DNA of 64,000 nt. Origin: an uncultured Bacilli bacterium (lineage in GTDB: Bacteria > Bacillota_I > Bacilli_A > RF39 > UBA660). The notes under the pieces are model-generated. The model had not been told where the DNA came from. It searched no databases and was given only the letters and a program-made list of their open reading frames with translations. The translations under genes were made by a program, and so were the position numbers. How positions within the stretch are numbered: the first letter of the stretch is position 1; each line of letters starts with the position of its first letter. Positions 16,692-24,650 of the stretch are shown here, piece after piece. The stretch covers positions 16,298-80,297 of the forward strand of contig CAKPFD010000006.1 in the NCBI GenBank assembly GCA_934149515.1. The letters run 5' to 3'.

Positions 16692-17084
16692 ATGGAAGAA
16701 TGCTTATTTTGTAAAATTATTAACAAGCAAATACCAGCAAAAACAGTTTATGAAGATGAAAAAGTATTAGTATTTTTAGATATCAATCCTGTCTCAGATG
16801 GTCATTTGTTAATCATCCCTAAAAAGCATGTAAAAAATGTATTAGAATTACCAAAAGATCTTGCTGCTGATATGGTAGAAATTATTCAAACAAAGATTTA
16901 TCCATTATTAAAAGATAAATTACAAATAGATGGAATGACAGTAATTCAAAATAATGAATATGGCCAAGAAGTTCCACATTACCACATTCATATCATTCCA
17001 CGTTATCAAGAAGATGGTATCAAAACAGTAAGAAAACAACAGCTACTATCAATTGATGAAATTGAAAAAAAACTAACATCGTAA
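16692..17084 (+). CDS. hinT: HIT-family nucleotide phosphoramidase (HinT-like)
   Basis: HIT proteins hydrolyse nucleoside phosphoramidates and aminoacyl-adenylates. The 130-residue protein begins with the family start CLFCKIINKQIPAKTVYEDE and has the histidine triad HYHIHIIPRY near residue 97. GGAGGAAAGAAT precedes the ATG. It is convergent with the ydcF-like gene. Confidence 0.92.
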   Translation: MEECLFCKIINKQIPAKTVYEDEKVLVFLDINPVSDGHLLIIPKKHVKNVLELPKDLAADMVEIIQTKIYPLLKDKLQIDGMTVIQNNEYGQEVPHYHIHIIPRYQEDGIKTVRKQQLLSIDEIEKKLTS

Positions 17085-17086
17085 AA

Positions 17087-17119
17087 CAAAGAAAGCCTCT
17101 ATTCGTTGAGACTTTTTAT
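17087..17119. terminator. Terminator between hinT and the ydcF-like gene
   Basis: AAAGCCTC and GAGACTTT arms followed by TTATGTTTTT on the plus strand. Confidence 0.6.
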
Positions 17120-17727
17120 GTTTTTAGTAAATGATAGGTTATCATTCGTTCTAATTCACCTTTTAAAATAGCAACAGCTCTTTGATTTTGATACCAACTG
17201 TTCTTTGGTAATAAGGTTGCATAACTAACAACCGGAAAAACTTCATATGCAAGCTGATGTTTTTTCATATAAGAAGAACAAGTTAAAATTGCTCGTGGCA
17301 TATGATTGGCACTTGTTACTAACACAATAGAAGAATAAGAAGTCGTTTTTAAAATATGAAATGTTTCTTCAAAGTTTTGATAAGTGTTATGGGATTTTTG
17401 CTCTAACAAAATATCTTCTTCTCTAACTCCATGTGTAACCGCATAAATATAATATTTTTCAGCTTCCATCAACTGATCTTTTTCTAAATAATTATTACCA
17501 CTAATCAAAATAGGAACTCGTTTTTGCTGATATAATTCAATGGCTTTTTGTATTCTATTAATAGAACTACTACAAAGGACAACAATCACATCAAAAGAAG
17601 CTGGTACAATATTATCATAAGAAAAGAAAATAGCTTGCAATCGATCAATTGTTGATTGTTCTAATGGATACTGACATTTTTCTATTAATTGTAACACTTC
17701 ATCTTTTTCTAACTTCAAATATATCAC
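17116..17727 (-). CDS. DUF218 / YdcF-like membrane-associated protein
   Basis: The 203-residue protein has the YdcF/SanA/ElyC fold signature: FDVIVVLCSSSINRIQKAIELYQQKRVPILISG, then LLEQKSHNTYQNFEETFHIL and IVLVTSANHMPRAILTC. Most members carry an N-terminal membrane anchor; this one has none, so it may be cytoplasmic. Related proteins are linked to wall or envelope metabolism, but the exact reaction is not established. It lies 14 bases after the CmpB-like gene. Confidence 0.8.
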   Translation of the reverse strand: MIYLKLEKDEVLQLIEKCQYPLEQSTIDRLQAIFFSYDNIVPASFDVIVVLCSSSINRIQKAIELYQQKRVPILISGNNYLEKDQLMEAEKYYIYAVTHGVREEDILLEQKSHNTYQNFEETFHILKTTSYSSIVLVTSANHMPRAILTCSSYMKKHQLAYEVFPVVSYATLLPKNSWYQNQRAVAILKGELERMITYHLLKT

Positions 17728-17741
17728 CTATGATTATCATA

Positions 17742-18242
17742 TCACTTTAAGAAAAAAGAATAAATAAAATCGCACAGAAAAATAACGATGAGTACCAAAC
17801 TAACAAATTTTGGAACTTTTTTTAACAACTGATCCGTCCTTGGTTTTACAAGATATAAATAAATCATGCAAAACACACCCCACAATAGACTAACTTCTAA
17901 ACAAATATATTTTCCAATATGAAATTTCATCTTAGAATAATCCCAATAACTCTTATGGAAAAAGGCTTCTATAATCATCCCACCAAGTTGTTCTAAAAGT
18001 GTTAAAACAACGACACAAGAAAGAAATAAACAAATAATTTTCACCCATCTTGGTTGTTTCAAACGATTAAAAATAAGTCTTGTCAACAACATAACAATAA
18101 CAACACCAAAACCATAGATTGGCATCCACCAAAAGAAAAAAGGATTATGAGATAATCTTTGATGAAAAATAAGCTGTAAAATATTTTCATAACAATAACC
18201 TAAAATAGAAAACAAAAAGAAATTATTAATATATTCATACAT
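17742..18242 (-). CDS. Putative ABC-transporter type IV (CmpB/DUF1113-like) membrane protein
   Basis: About 166 residues with four or five membrane helices. The features YWDYSKMKFHIGKYICLEVSLLWG and FFFWWMPIYGFG match the CmpB-like family (PF06541), small membrane proteins annotated as putative ABC permeases without firm function. The start at 18242 is favoured by GGTG upstream; an ATG at 18254 is possible. It probably forms a unit with the ydcF-like gene. Confidence 0.75.
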   Translation of the reverse strand: MYEYINNFFLFSILGYCYENILQLIFHQRLSHNPFFFWWMPIYGFGVVIVMLLTRLIFNRLKQPRWVKIICLFLSCVVVLTLLEQLGGMIIEAFFHKSYWDYSKMKFHIGKYICLEVSLLWGVFCMIYLYLVKPRTDQLLKKVPKFVSLVLIVIFLCDFIYSFFLK

Positions 18243-18282
18243 GCAGTTCACCATTTTTAATATGTACTAAACAAATGTTTCT

Positions 18283-18310
18283 ATACAAAAAAAGAACCAA
18301 ACGGTTCTTT
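18283..18310 (-). terminator. Terminator of the tiny membrane-protein unit
   Basis: On the minus strand AAGAACC, loop GTTT, GGTTCTT, then seven T; directly after the stop at 18310. Confidence 0.85.
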
Positions 18311-18438
18311 TACCAAGTAAGTGCTGATCCTAAAATAATAGCTAATAATATATATAATACAATAATGATGATATAGCTATTTCTAGGACGACATGAGCAA
18401 CTAGAAGTCGTCACTGTTGAATTATTAGAACAAGACAT
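18310..18438 (-). CDS. Small Cys-rich single-pass membrane protein (42 residues)
   Basis: ATG at 18438 is preceded by AGGAGGTG. The product has a polar N-terminus with four Cys (MSCSNNST... and SSCSCRPR) followed by a hydrophobic segment (YIIIIVLYILLAIILG). It follows the 26-residue gene by 22 bases and is closed by a strong terminator, so the pair forms a short transcription unit. Its architecture is like the YjcZ-type sporulation peptides, but the Cys-rich head is different. No function is known. Confidence 0.65.
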   Translation of the reverse strand: MSCSNNSTVTTSSCSCRPRNSYIIIIVLYILLAIILGSALTW

Positions 18439-18460
18439 AAAAACACCTCCTTTTATTTTT

Positions 18461-18541
18461 TTAGATATAGGCACCTATAATAATGACTAATAGAATAAAT
18501 AATACTAATACAATAGCACTTGATGAATTACAATTACCCAT
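18461..18541 (-). CDS. YjcZ-like tiny membrane protein (26 residues)
   Basis: AAAAGGAGGATTTAAGTT precedes the ATG at 18541. A short polar head MGNCNSSS is followed by AIVLVLFILLVIIIGAYI and a stop. This matches the pattern of the YjcZ family (PF09680), whose members end in a FALIVVLFILLIIVG-like helix and are often called sporulation proteins. The family call rests on this pattern alone. Confidence 0.7.
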   Translation of the reverse strand: MGNCNSSSAIVLVLFILLVIIIGAYI

Positions 18542-18643
18542 AACTTAAATCCTCCTTTTTTCTAGTGTTCATCATATTTTATGGCAAAAGTAGAAATTGT
18601 GTGCCTGTTCTATGACAAAGTTCATAAATTTTAAAGCAATCAA

Positions 18644-18672
18644 TTGCTTATTTTTTTAGATAATGGTATGAT
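18644..18672 (+). promoter_or_regulatory. Promoter of prsA
   Basis: TTGCTT, 17 bases, TATGAT, with a TGG extension directly before the -10. Confidence 0.65.
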
Positions 18673-18707
18673 AAATATGCATTTCATAATAGGAGGAGGT
18701 AAAAAAA

Positions 18708-19718
18708 GTGCATAATAAAAAATTACTAGCAACAGTATCTGTACTAGTTCTTGGCTGTGCAGTACTAACAGGATGTGGAAAAACTTCTAAGGTGAAGGAC
18801 AATAGTACCGTTATTAAATATGATGGTGGAAAGATCAGTGCTGACACCCTTTACCAAACATTAAAAGAAAAATATGGTATTAGTATTTTAGTAGATTTAC
18901 TAGATCATGAGTTATTAGACAAAAAATACAAAGCAAATGATGAAGAGAAAACAACAATTGATAGTCAAATCAAACAAATGAAAGCACAATACAACAACAA
19001 CGAAGAAACTTTTAAAGCAGCAATCAGTCAGTATTTAGGAGTAAAAGACGAACAAGAATTAAGAGACATGTTATCTTTAGAGTACAAAAGAAATCTTGCA
19101 GTTGAAGACTATATCAAAGATAATATTAAAGATGATGAAATCAACAAATATTATGATGAAGAAGTTGTTGGTGATATGAAAGTACGCCACATCTTAATTA
19201 AACCTGATACAACAAGTGATATGAGCCAAAGTGAAAAAGAAGAAGCTGAAAAGAAAGCGAAAAAAGAAGCTGAAGATATTATCAAACAACTAGATGAAGG
19301 TGCTGATTTTGAAACATTAGCAAAAGAAAAATCAGATGATACCGGTACTGCTAGTGATGGTGGATTAATTGATTATTTTAACAAAGATAGTAATATGGAT
19401 GAAAACTTCACGGAAGCATCTATCGCTCTTAAAAAGGGAGAATATACAAAAGAACCTGTAAAATCAACTTATGGATACCATATTATTTTAAAAGTTGATC
19501 AAAAAGACAAAGCAAAATTAAAAGATATTAAATCAACCATTTTAGAAAAATTAACAGAAGAAAAACTAAATAATGATGCTACACTTCGCTATGAAACATT
19601 AATTGCCATAAGAGAAAAAGAAGGCGTAACATTTAAAGACGACGCTTTGAAAAAAGATTATGACAACTTGATGGATAAACTAATTGAAAATGCTAAAAAC
19701 TCAAGTAGCAGTTCATAA
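18708..19718 (+). CDS. prsA: PrsA-type foldase lipoprotein (parvulin peptidyl-prolyl isomerase)
   Basis: A surface chaperone that helps secreted proteins fold after export. The GTG start at 18708 follows AGGAGGAGG. The 336-residue product has a signal peptide with lipobox LTGC (Cys at about 23), an N-terminal helical chaperone domain, a parvulin domain at about residues 160-270 (VRHILIKPD, FETLAKEKSDD, YGYHIILKVD), and a C-terminal helical domain ending in a Ser run. It is a normal length for PrsA. Confidence 0.93.
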   Translation: MHNKKLLATVSVLVLGCAVLTGCGKTSKVKDNSTVIKYDGGKISADTLYQTLKEKYGISILVDLLDHELLDKKYKANDEEKTTIDSQIKQMKAQYNNNEETFKAAISQYLGVKDEQELRDMLSLEYKRNLAVEDYIKDNIKDDEINKYYDEEVVGDMKVRHILIKPDTTSDMSQSEKEEAEKKAKKEAEDIIKQLDEGADFETLAKEKSDDTGTASDGGLIDYFNKDSNMDENFTEASIALKKGEYTKEPVKSTYGYHIILKVDQKDKAKLKDIKSTILEKLTEEKLNNDATLRYETLIAIREKEGVTFKDDALKKDYDNLMDKLIENAKNSSSSS

Positions 19719-19743
19719 GATCTGATTCAATCAGATCTTTTTT
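19716..19743. terminator. Terminator between prsA and recX
   Basis: AGATCTGATT, loop CA, AATCAGATCT followed by TTTTTT; the opposite strand also ends in a short A/T run, so it may serve both genes. Confidence 0.85.
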
Positions 19744-20491
19744 AATACTTATCATTAGTAAAACCTAATTGATACATCTTTTGCTGTAAACGATATTCTA
19801 ATTCTTTCCCATCATACTTTTTAGAAAACTTTCGATAAAGCTTCTCATACTCTCGTTTAGCAACAGCACTTTCATTTTGAATTTCTAAATTTTTTAATGC
19901 CTTATTTACAACATTTTTATCAAATCCATCCTTCAATAATTCATATTGTAATTTTTGTACAAGATAACGCTTACTTTTAGATTGATTCGATAAACTTTTT
20001 CTCTTTACAATTTTTTCTACCTTTTCTTGTTGTTTTTCAAGATCATATAACTGCAAAGCCTGTTCGATAAGGAAACTATCAATTCTTTTCTGTTGTAAGT
20101 TAGTCTGAATCGAAAAAGGTCCATGTGAAGTCGTCAACATCTGAAAATGGACATAGCTCTTAGCATATTGTAAATCATCTAAATACCCTTGATGCAAAAG
20201 CTTAGATACCGCAAAAGAACAAAGCTCCTCATCATAACCCTTATTTTTTAATAAACATGTAAGTTCATACGTTGTCTTCATTTTCTTTTTCAATAAGGAT
20301 AAAGCCTCATGATAGCACTGCCATTTTTTATTTTTTTCAAGACATTTATTTAAAAATTCACTAGATAAAGAAGACTTTAACAACAATTCATTTTCCAAAA
20401 TAACTTCTTCATATAAACAAACTACCCTATCATCATCAAAAAAAATTGCATAACTACCATCTTTTTTTCTAACATATCGAATTACCTTCAT
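19742..20491 (-). CDS. recX: RecA regulator RecX
   Basis: RecX binds RecA filaments and limits recombination. The start at 20491 is set by AAAGGAGGAAAAGTT; the product is 249 residues. Tandem three-helix RecX repeats are seen: ALSLLKKKMKTTYELTCLLKNKGYDEELCSFAVSKL, LHQGYLDDLQYAKSYV, then a second unit KRYLVQKLQYELLKDGFDKNVVNKAL. recA itself is at 50788-51813, so the two are unlinked. Confidence 0.88.
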   Translation of the reverse strand: MKVIRYVRKKDGSYAIFFDDDRVVCLYEEVILENELLLKSSLSSEFLNKCLEKNKKWQCYHEALSLLKKKMKTTYELTCLLKNKGYDEELCSFAVSKLLHQGYLDDLQYAKSYVHFQMLTTSHGPFSIQTNLQQKRIDSFLIEQALQLYDLEKQQEKVEKIVKRKSLSNQSKSKRYLVQKLQYELLKDGFDKNVVNKALKNLEIQNESAVAKREYEKLYRKFSKKYDGKELEYRLQQKMYQLGFTNDKY

Positions 20492-20561
20492 AACTTTTCC
20501 TCCTTTAATATACCATTGCATTTTATTATAATTATCAAACTAATGTTCGTCAAGACTTTTT

Positions 20562-20600
20562 TAAAAAAGATATAACAGAATAAAACTATTATATCCTTTT
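20562..20600 (-). terminator. Terminator of rpoZ
   Basis: On the minus strand GATATAA and TTATATC arms followed by TTTTTT, directly after rpoZ. Confidence 0.7.
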
Positions 20601-20601
20601 A

Positions 20602-20802
20602 TTATTTTTCAATAACTTTTAACTTACCCTCTAAAGTTTCCTCTAAAGCACGACCAATATTCTTCTGACATTTATATTCATTTTCTCTCATTTGAAATTG
20701 TTCTGTCTTTGCCATTTCCTTACTACGACGTGCAGCAATATGAACAAGCTCATACTTTGATTTTACAATATTTAAAAGTTTATCTATTGATGGATAAATC
20801 AC
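20602..20802 (-). CDS. rpoZ: RNA polymerase omega subunit
   Basis: The 66-residue protein has the omega core: PSIDKLLNIVKSKYELVHIAARRSKEMAK and NIGRALEETLEGKL. Omega supports assembly and stability of RNA polymerase. The start is GTG at 20802, about 9 bases after AGGAG. It normally follows gmk; gmk is not here, and instead the 3' part of the split cotD-like gene lies upstream. Confidence 0.88.
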   Translation of the reverse strand: MIYPSIDKLLNIVKSKYELVHIAARRSKEMAKTEQFQMRENEYKCQKNIGRALEETLEGKLKVIEK

Positions 20803-20876
20803 ACTATCACTCTCCTATTATTAGGATACAATTCTATAATCACAATTGCAAGCAATTAGACATGATTAGACAATTT

Positions 20877-21020
20877 TTATGAACGAAATTGACAGCAAGA
20901 ACCTTGATCAACATTACTAACAACATTTTCTTCACAGCAAGAATACTCTGGACGATAGCAATGTTTATAAATATGATGATTAATAACTCTAGTACGAATT
21001 GGACAAACATGTCCTTGCAC
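20877..21020 (-). pseudogene. 3' part of a split CotD-like spore-coat gene
   Basis: In the frame of this region 47 codons can be read from a GTG at 21020 to TAA at 20877. The residues HVCPIRTRVINHHIYKHCYR, then SCCEENVV.NVDQGSCC, are His/Cys-rich as in CotD-like coat proteins. The GTG has only a poor ribosome site, so this is probably not a gene by itself. The preceding part (KTIIHQVPH) is found in the same frame phase at 25617-25832, on the far side of a 4.6 kb element. Joined at CATGT, the two parts give one protein of about 113 residues. CotD-like proteins are inner coat components made late in the mother cell. Confidence 0.7.
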
Positions 21021-21033
21021 TTTTTTGTTATAC
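21008..21033. other. Right-type attachment site of the putative element (core CATGT plus inner arm)
   Basis: CATGT at 21008-21012 is a direct repeat of 25622-25626; with neighbours the match is CAARCATGT. The inner arm at 21013-21033, read on the minus strand, is GTATAACAAAAAAGTGCAAG. It mirrors the arm of the other site (14 of 20 positions), with both arms three bases from the central TG. Confidence 0.65.
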
Positions 21034-21561
21034 CTTTTTATCAACAACTGTTTCTTGTATCATTTGCACTAATTTATAAATATAATCTGCTTTATTTTTT
21101 TTCTTATAAATATAAATATAGGATGGATGTTCTACTTTTTTAAATACAACAGGATAATTAACTGGATATTTCTTATAATATTTTTCTACAAAAGTAGCTA
21201 CTTTTTCTCCCAATAGAAAAACAATTTTAGGGTGAAGATATTCAACTTCTTTTACCAAATTAGAAATACAAGCATTCATCTCTTCTGTTGTTGGATATCG
21301 TAATTTCTGCTTGTCATCTAATGGTAAGCATTTTACTAAATTTGTTTTATAATAAGAAACATTTGGTAACATTTGTTCTACTTCTTTAATGATTTTTCCA
21401 CTATTTGTATTTTCTTCAAGTGGATAATTTTTATCTAGGTTTTCTACTTTTTTAGAAGACAAACCAACCCACATAACATCACATTTTTCTTTTTTATCTA
21501 ATAATGGTAATTGATTGAGACATAATGGACATTTCCTACAACTTGCTATTTCCTTTAACAT
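21028..21561 (-). CDS. Uracil-DNA glycosylase superfamily protein (Fe-S type-like)
   Basis: The 177-residue protein has Cys8, Cys11 and Cys14 at its N-terminus (CRKCPLC) and a later Cys in NLVKCLP, a layout like the Fe-S cluster of type 4/5 uracil-DNA glycosylases. Other family marks are VMWVGLSSKK (place of the GExPG loop), PTTEEMNACISNLVKEVEYLHPKIVFLLGEKVA, and HPSY near the C-terminus. The GExPG motif is changed, so uracil excision is not certain. It overlaps the radical SAM gene by 26 bases and ends inside the putative attachment arm. It is element cargo. Confidence 0.75.
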   Translation of the reverse strand: MLKEIASCRKCPLCLNQLPLLDKKEKCDVMWVGLSSKKVENLDKNYPLEENTNSGKIIKEVEQMLPNVSYYKTNLVKCLPLDDKQKLRYPTTEEMNACISNLVKEVEYLHPKIVFLLGEKVATFVEKYYKKYPVNYPVVFKKVEHPSYIYIYKKKNKADYIYKLVQMIQETVVDKKV

Positions 21562-22186
21562 CTTCCTTCTCCCAACTTAATTGATTCGTTTTTATAACAA
21601 ACATATTAATCACATCATCTAAACATTGACTAAAATTACCAGCCATAAAATTAAATTGTTTTCTTCCTTTAAGATTATCTAATTTATCATTATGAACATA
21701 AGAAATTTTTTGATGTAGCGACTGATAAAGTTCTGTCCCATGATATGGTCTAAATTGAAAAGCACTAGCTCTAAAATTACCAGTAGATGACAAAGAATAA
21801 GTATACAACTTTGAAGCTAAGGAATATGTATCTTGACACTGTTCAAAAGACTCTTCTGGAAATCCATACATGAAATATCCCTTAACATCAATACCACTAT
21901 CTAAAAGTTTTGTTACAACCTGATATACTTCTTCTATCGTTCCCATTTTATGTATCCGATCTCTCATCTGTTCATTACCAGATTCTATTCCTATTTCTAA
22001 TTCTTTACAGCCAGATGTTTTTAACACTTCAAATAAATCTTCAGCACCTTGCAATGATTTTACATGAGCCATCGCTCTCCATTCAAAAGGAAAAGAAGAA
22101 AAGATAGATACAGCTTTCAAAATACTATTTCTATTTTTTAAAAATAAATCATCTAAAATCCTTATGCTTTCTGTTGCAGGAAACAT
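21536..22186 (-). pseudogene. C-terminal part of a B12-binding radical SAM protein (after in-frame TAA)
   Basis: This reading frame continues directly from 22190-22876; the two are separated only by one TAA (22190-22192) and a CAA codon. It holds the second half of the radical SAM barrel: ESIRILDDLFLKNR, then GCKELEIGIESGNEQMRDRIHKMG, then DVKGYFMYGFPEES. The ATG at 22186 has no ribosome site, so independent translation is unlikely. Possible explanations are a nonsense mutation, a sequence error or stop readthrough. Confidence 0.75.
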
Positions 22187-22189
22187 TTG

Positions 22190-22876
22190 TTAGATTTGTA
22201 ATAATTCTTTTCTAATCGATGCTTCATCTCTTTCTCTTACCGGAACATCTTTATTTAAAGAACGAGCACCTCCGCAAAAAGCACAATTATACAAACACTC
22301 CCTAGAAGTCACAATTGCTTGTTCATTTTTTTGATATTTATTGATAATAAATCTGTCTTTAAAAAAGTTCCTATCTAATTCTAAAATAGAAATATCACGT
22401 GGTAGATAAACAGATTGAGAAGATACATCATACACTTTTTTATTAGCAATAGATAACACTGGTTGTTCTTTCATTTGATGATGAACAATATCACTTGTAA
22501 TATATTCACCTTCTCCAATAACAATAGATAAATTATTAGTGGTTTGAAAATCAAGAATATCTTCTTTTAAAAATTTGGTACTTTTCCCTCCAATAATAAA
22601 ATCTGTTTTTGTAGAGCAATTCTCAACAATTTTCTTTACCAATTCAAAATTGACAAAAAAAATATTAATTCCAACCGCATCAGGTTTTTCTTTTTGAATA
22701 ATCTGTAATACTTCTTCAACCGTCAAATTATGATAAACACAATCGATCAATTGGACATCAATAGAATCTTTTTCTAACTGTGTAGCAATATATCCAAGAC
22801 CCAAAGGAGGTAAAAAGTCTTCTTTATCTGCCACTTTTTTATTATAAATTGGAGAATTAAATAAGATTACTTTCAT
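22190..22876 (-). pseudogene. N-terminal part of a B12-binding radical SAM protein (before in-frame TAA)
   Basis: The start at 22876 follows GGAGG at 9 bases. The part has a B12-binding-like Rossmann domain (LPPLGLGYIATQLE, IDVQLIDCVY, PDAVGINIFF, GEGEY) and the cluster motif CLYNCAFC at about residues 200-210, the CxxxCxxC of radical SAM enzymes. It stops at ELLQI-TAA in the middle of the barrel. With 21536-22186 it would form one protein of about 445 residues. The substrate is not known. Confidence 0.75.
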
Positions 22877-22969
22877 AAAAGTAAGCCTCCTTTTGATGAG
22901 CAAAATTATAACATATATATCTTATATTGTAAATCAACATGGAAAACGCGAAAAAATCATAAGTTTTTA

Positions 22970-24499
22970 TTAAAAATGAAGTTTTAACAAAATTTTTTTA
23001 TCCATAGTAATTTCAAGCCTTTCTATTAATATAACAAGTAATTTTCGAGAAAAAGAAGAAAATAACAGCATAGCATCTAATCTTTTTTTGATTTGCTCTT
23101 TCTTTTGTTGTATAGATAATTCTAAAGAAGTATTCATTTGATCATATTGTATTTTTTTCTCTTCTAATTCACTTAAAAGGTTAGTACGGAACTTCAAAAA
23201 TTGTTCTAAAGACAAAAGACCATCTAATTTATCCATATAAATCATATCTAACTTTTCTTGTAAACGCTTTATTTTTTCTTGTAATAATAACAACTTATCC
23301 TGTTGATCATCTAATTTATCCAAAACCTCATCCATCACACGTTGAACTACCATTTCACTATTAAAAGAAGAAAAAAACACTTGTCGCAAACAAGAAAGAA
23401 CATTCTTTTCTAACACATCATAATTATTAGAATGCATCTTACAACTTTTATCTTTTCTATACTGACTACAGATTGTATAACAACGTCCATCTTTTTTTCT
23501 TCTTGGTAAAACCATAATTCGTCCTTTACAATCACCACAATACAAAAGTCCATCGAGTAAATGATTCTCTTTCTTTTCCCATCTACCTTTATTTTTAGGA
23601 ATTCTATCTTGTACTTTTTGATAAATATCTTTACGAATGATTGCTTCATGAGTATTTTCTACAATGATATAATCACAAGGGTTGGTAGCAACCACTTTTT
23701 TTATCTTGTAATTAATTTTTTTTCTTTTACTTTGTACCATATTTCCAATATATACTTGATTCGTTAAAATATCTTTAATCGTTTTTGGATACCATTGATG
23801 ATAGCAAATAGTATAATGCTGTTTCCATTCAAAAGGATAATAACTAGCAGGTGTTTTCATATTTTTTTCGGTTAAATAAGAAGCAATTTGGTAAAAGGTA
23901 AAGCCTTGTAAACACAATTGATAAATTTTTTTTACCACAAGCGCTTGATCTTGCTGAATAATTAAATGGTTTTTATCCTTTGGATCTTTTTGATAACCAA
24001 ACGGTGCCCTACTACCAACAAATTTTCCTTCCTTCATTTTTGCTTGTAAACTAGAACGTATCTTTTTAGAAATATCTTTAGCATACATATCATTCATAAT
24101 CGCCTTAAAAGGTGCAATATCATTATTTGTTGAATCTAAATAAGTATCAACATTATCCGTAATAGCAATATAGCGAATTTGATGTTCTGGAAAATATTTT
24201 TCAAGTAAATGACCAATTCCAATATAATCTCTACCAAGTCTTGACATATCTTTAGTAAGAACTAAATTAATTTTTTTACTTTCTATATCAGCAAGTAATC
24301 GTTGAAAAGCCGGTCGATTAAAATTTGTTCCAGAATACCCATCATCAATATAAAAATCATAAAGTAATAATTGATTTTCTTTAATATATTGTAACAATAA
24401 ACTCTTCTGATTGATAATACTTTCACTTTCATAGTTCTTATCGTCATCTTCTCTTGATAAACGAATATAAGCACCAACCAAATAAGAGGTATTAAGCAT
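22970..24499 (-). CDS. Large serine recombinase (site-specific, TndX/TnpX/SpoIVCA type)
   Basis: The 509-residue protein has a resolvase catalytic domain at about 1-150: YIRLSRED with the nucleophile Ser, IDDGYSGTNFNRPAFQRLL, and KDMSRLGRDYIGIG with the catalytic Arg. A recombinase domain follows (about 170-290, FGYQKD... LTNQVYIGNMVQ), then a zinc ribbon (LLYCGDCKGRI ... CSQYRKDKSCKMH) and a long coiled coil (about 375-470). All key residues are present, so it should be active. Such enzymes join attP and attB by cutting at a central dinucleotide. Here it lies between the two cotD-like parts and is the obvious candidate for that rearrangement. Confidence 0.92.
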   Translation of the reverse strand: MLNTSYLVGAYIRLSREDDDKNYESESIINQKSLLLQYIKENQLLLYDFYIDDGYSGTNFNRPAFQRLLADIESKKINLVLTKDMSRLGRDYIGIGHLLEKYFPEHQIRYIAITDNVDTYLDSTNNDIAPFKAIMNDMYAKDISKKIRSSLQAKMKEGKFVGSRAPFGYQKDPKDKNHLIIQQDQALVVKKIYQLCLQGFTFYQIASYLTEKNMKTPASYYPFEWKQHYTICYHQWYPKTIKDILTNQVYIGNMVQSKRKKINYKIKKVVATNPCDYIIVENTHEAIIRKDIYQKVQDRIPKNKGRWEKKENHLLDGLLYCGDCKGRIMVLPRRKKDGRCYTICSQYRKDKSCKMHSNNYDVLEKNVLSCLRQVFFSSFNSEMVVQRVMDEVLDKLDDQQDKLLLLQEKIKRLQEKLDMIYMDKLDGLLSLEQFLKFRTNLLSELEEKKIQYDQMNTSLELSIQQKKEQIKKRLDAMLLFSSFSRKLLVILIERLEITMDKKILLKLHF

Positions 24500-24602
24500 T
24501 CAAATACCCCAATTCATCTAACAATTGTTGAACTAAAAAATCTACAAGTAATGCTTCTAATGATTGTTTTCCTCTTTCAATTGTAATTTGATATTCTTGC
24601 AT
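24492..24602 (-). CDS. Small protein overlapping the recombinase start (36 residues)
   Basis: ATG at 24602 to TAA at 24492. It encodes MQEYQITIERGKQSLEALL followed by a Leu-rich, probably helical end. The stop overlaps the recombinase ATG by eight bases, so its translation may set recombinase synthesis through coupling. The ribosome site is weak (GGGATG). Its position suggests a control or directionality partner; that is an inference only. Confidence 0.5.
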   Translation of the reverse strand: MQEYQITIERGKQSLEALLVDFLVQQLLDELGYLNA

Positions 24603-24650
24603 AAAAAAACACATCCCATTACAAATTATGCAATGAAAATGGTTTTTTTC

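Noticed and set aside
20877..21020. A stand-alone small Cys/His-rich gene from GTG 21020
   Set aside because: The ribosome site is weak and the first three codons lie outside the CotD-like homology; the segment continues the frame of 25617-25832 better than it stands alone.
22970..24499. Recombinase as part of a conjugative element (ICE)
   Set aside because: No relaxase, coupling protein or mating genes lie between the inferred attachment sites; the cargo is only about 4.6 kb.
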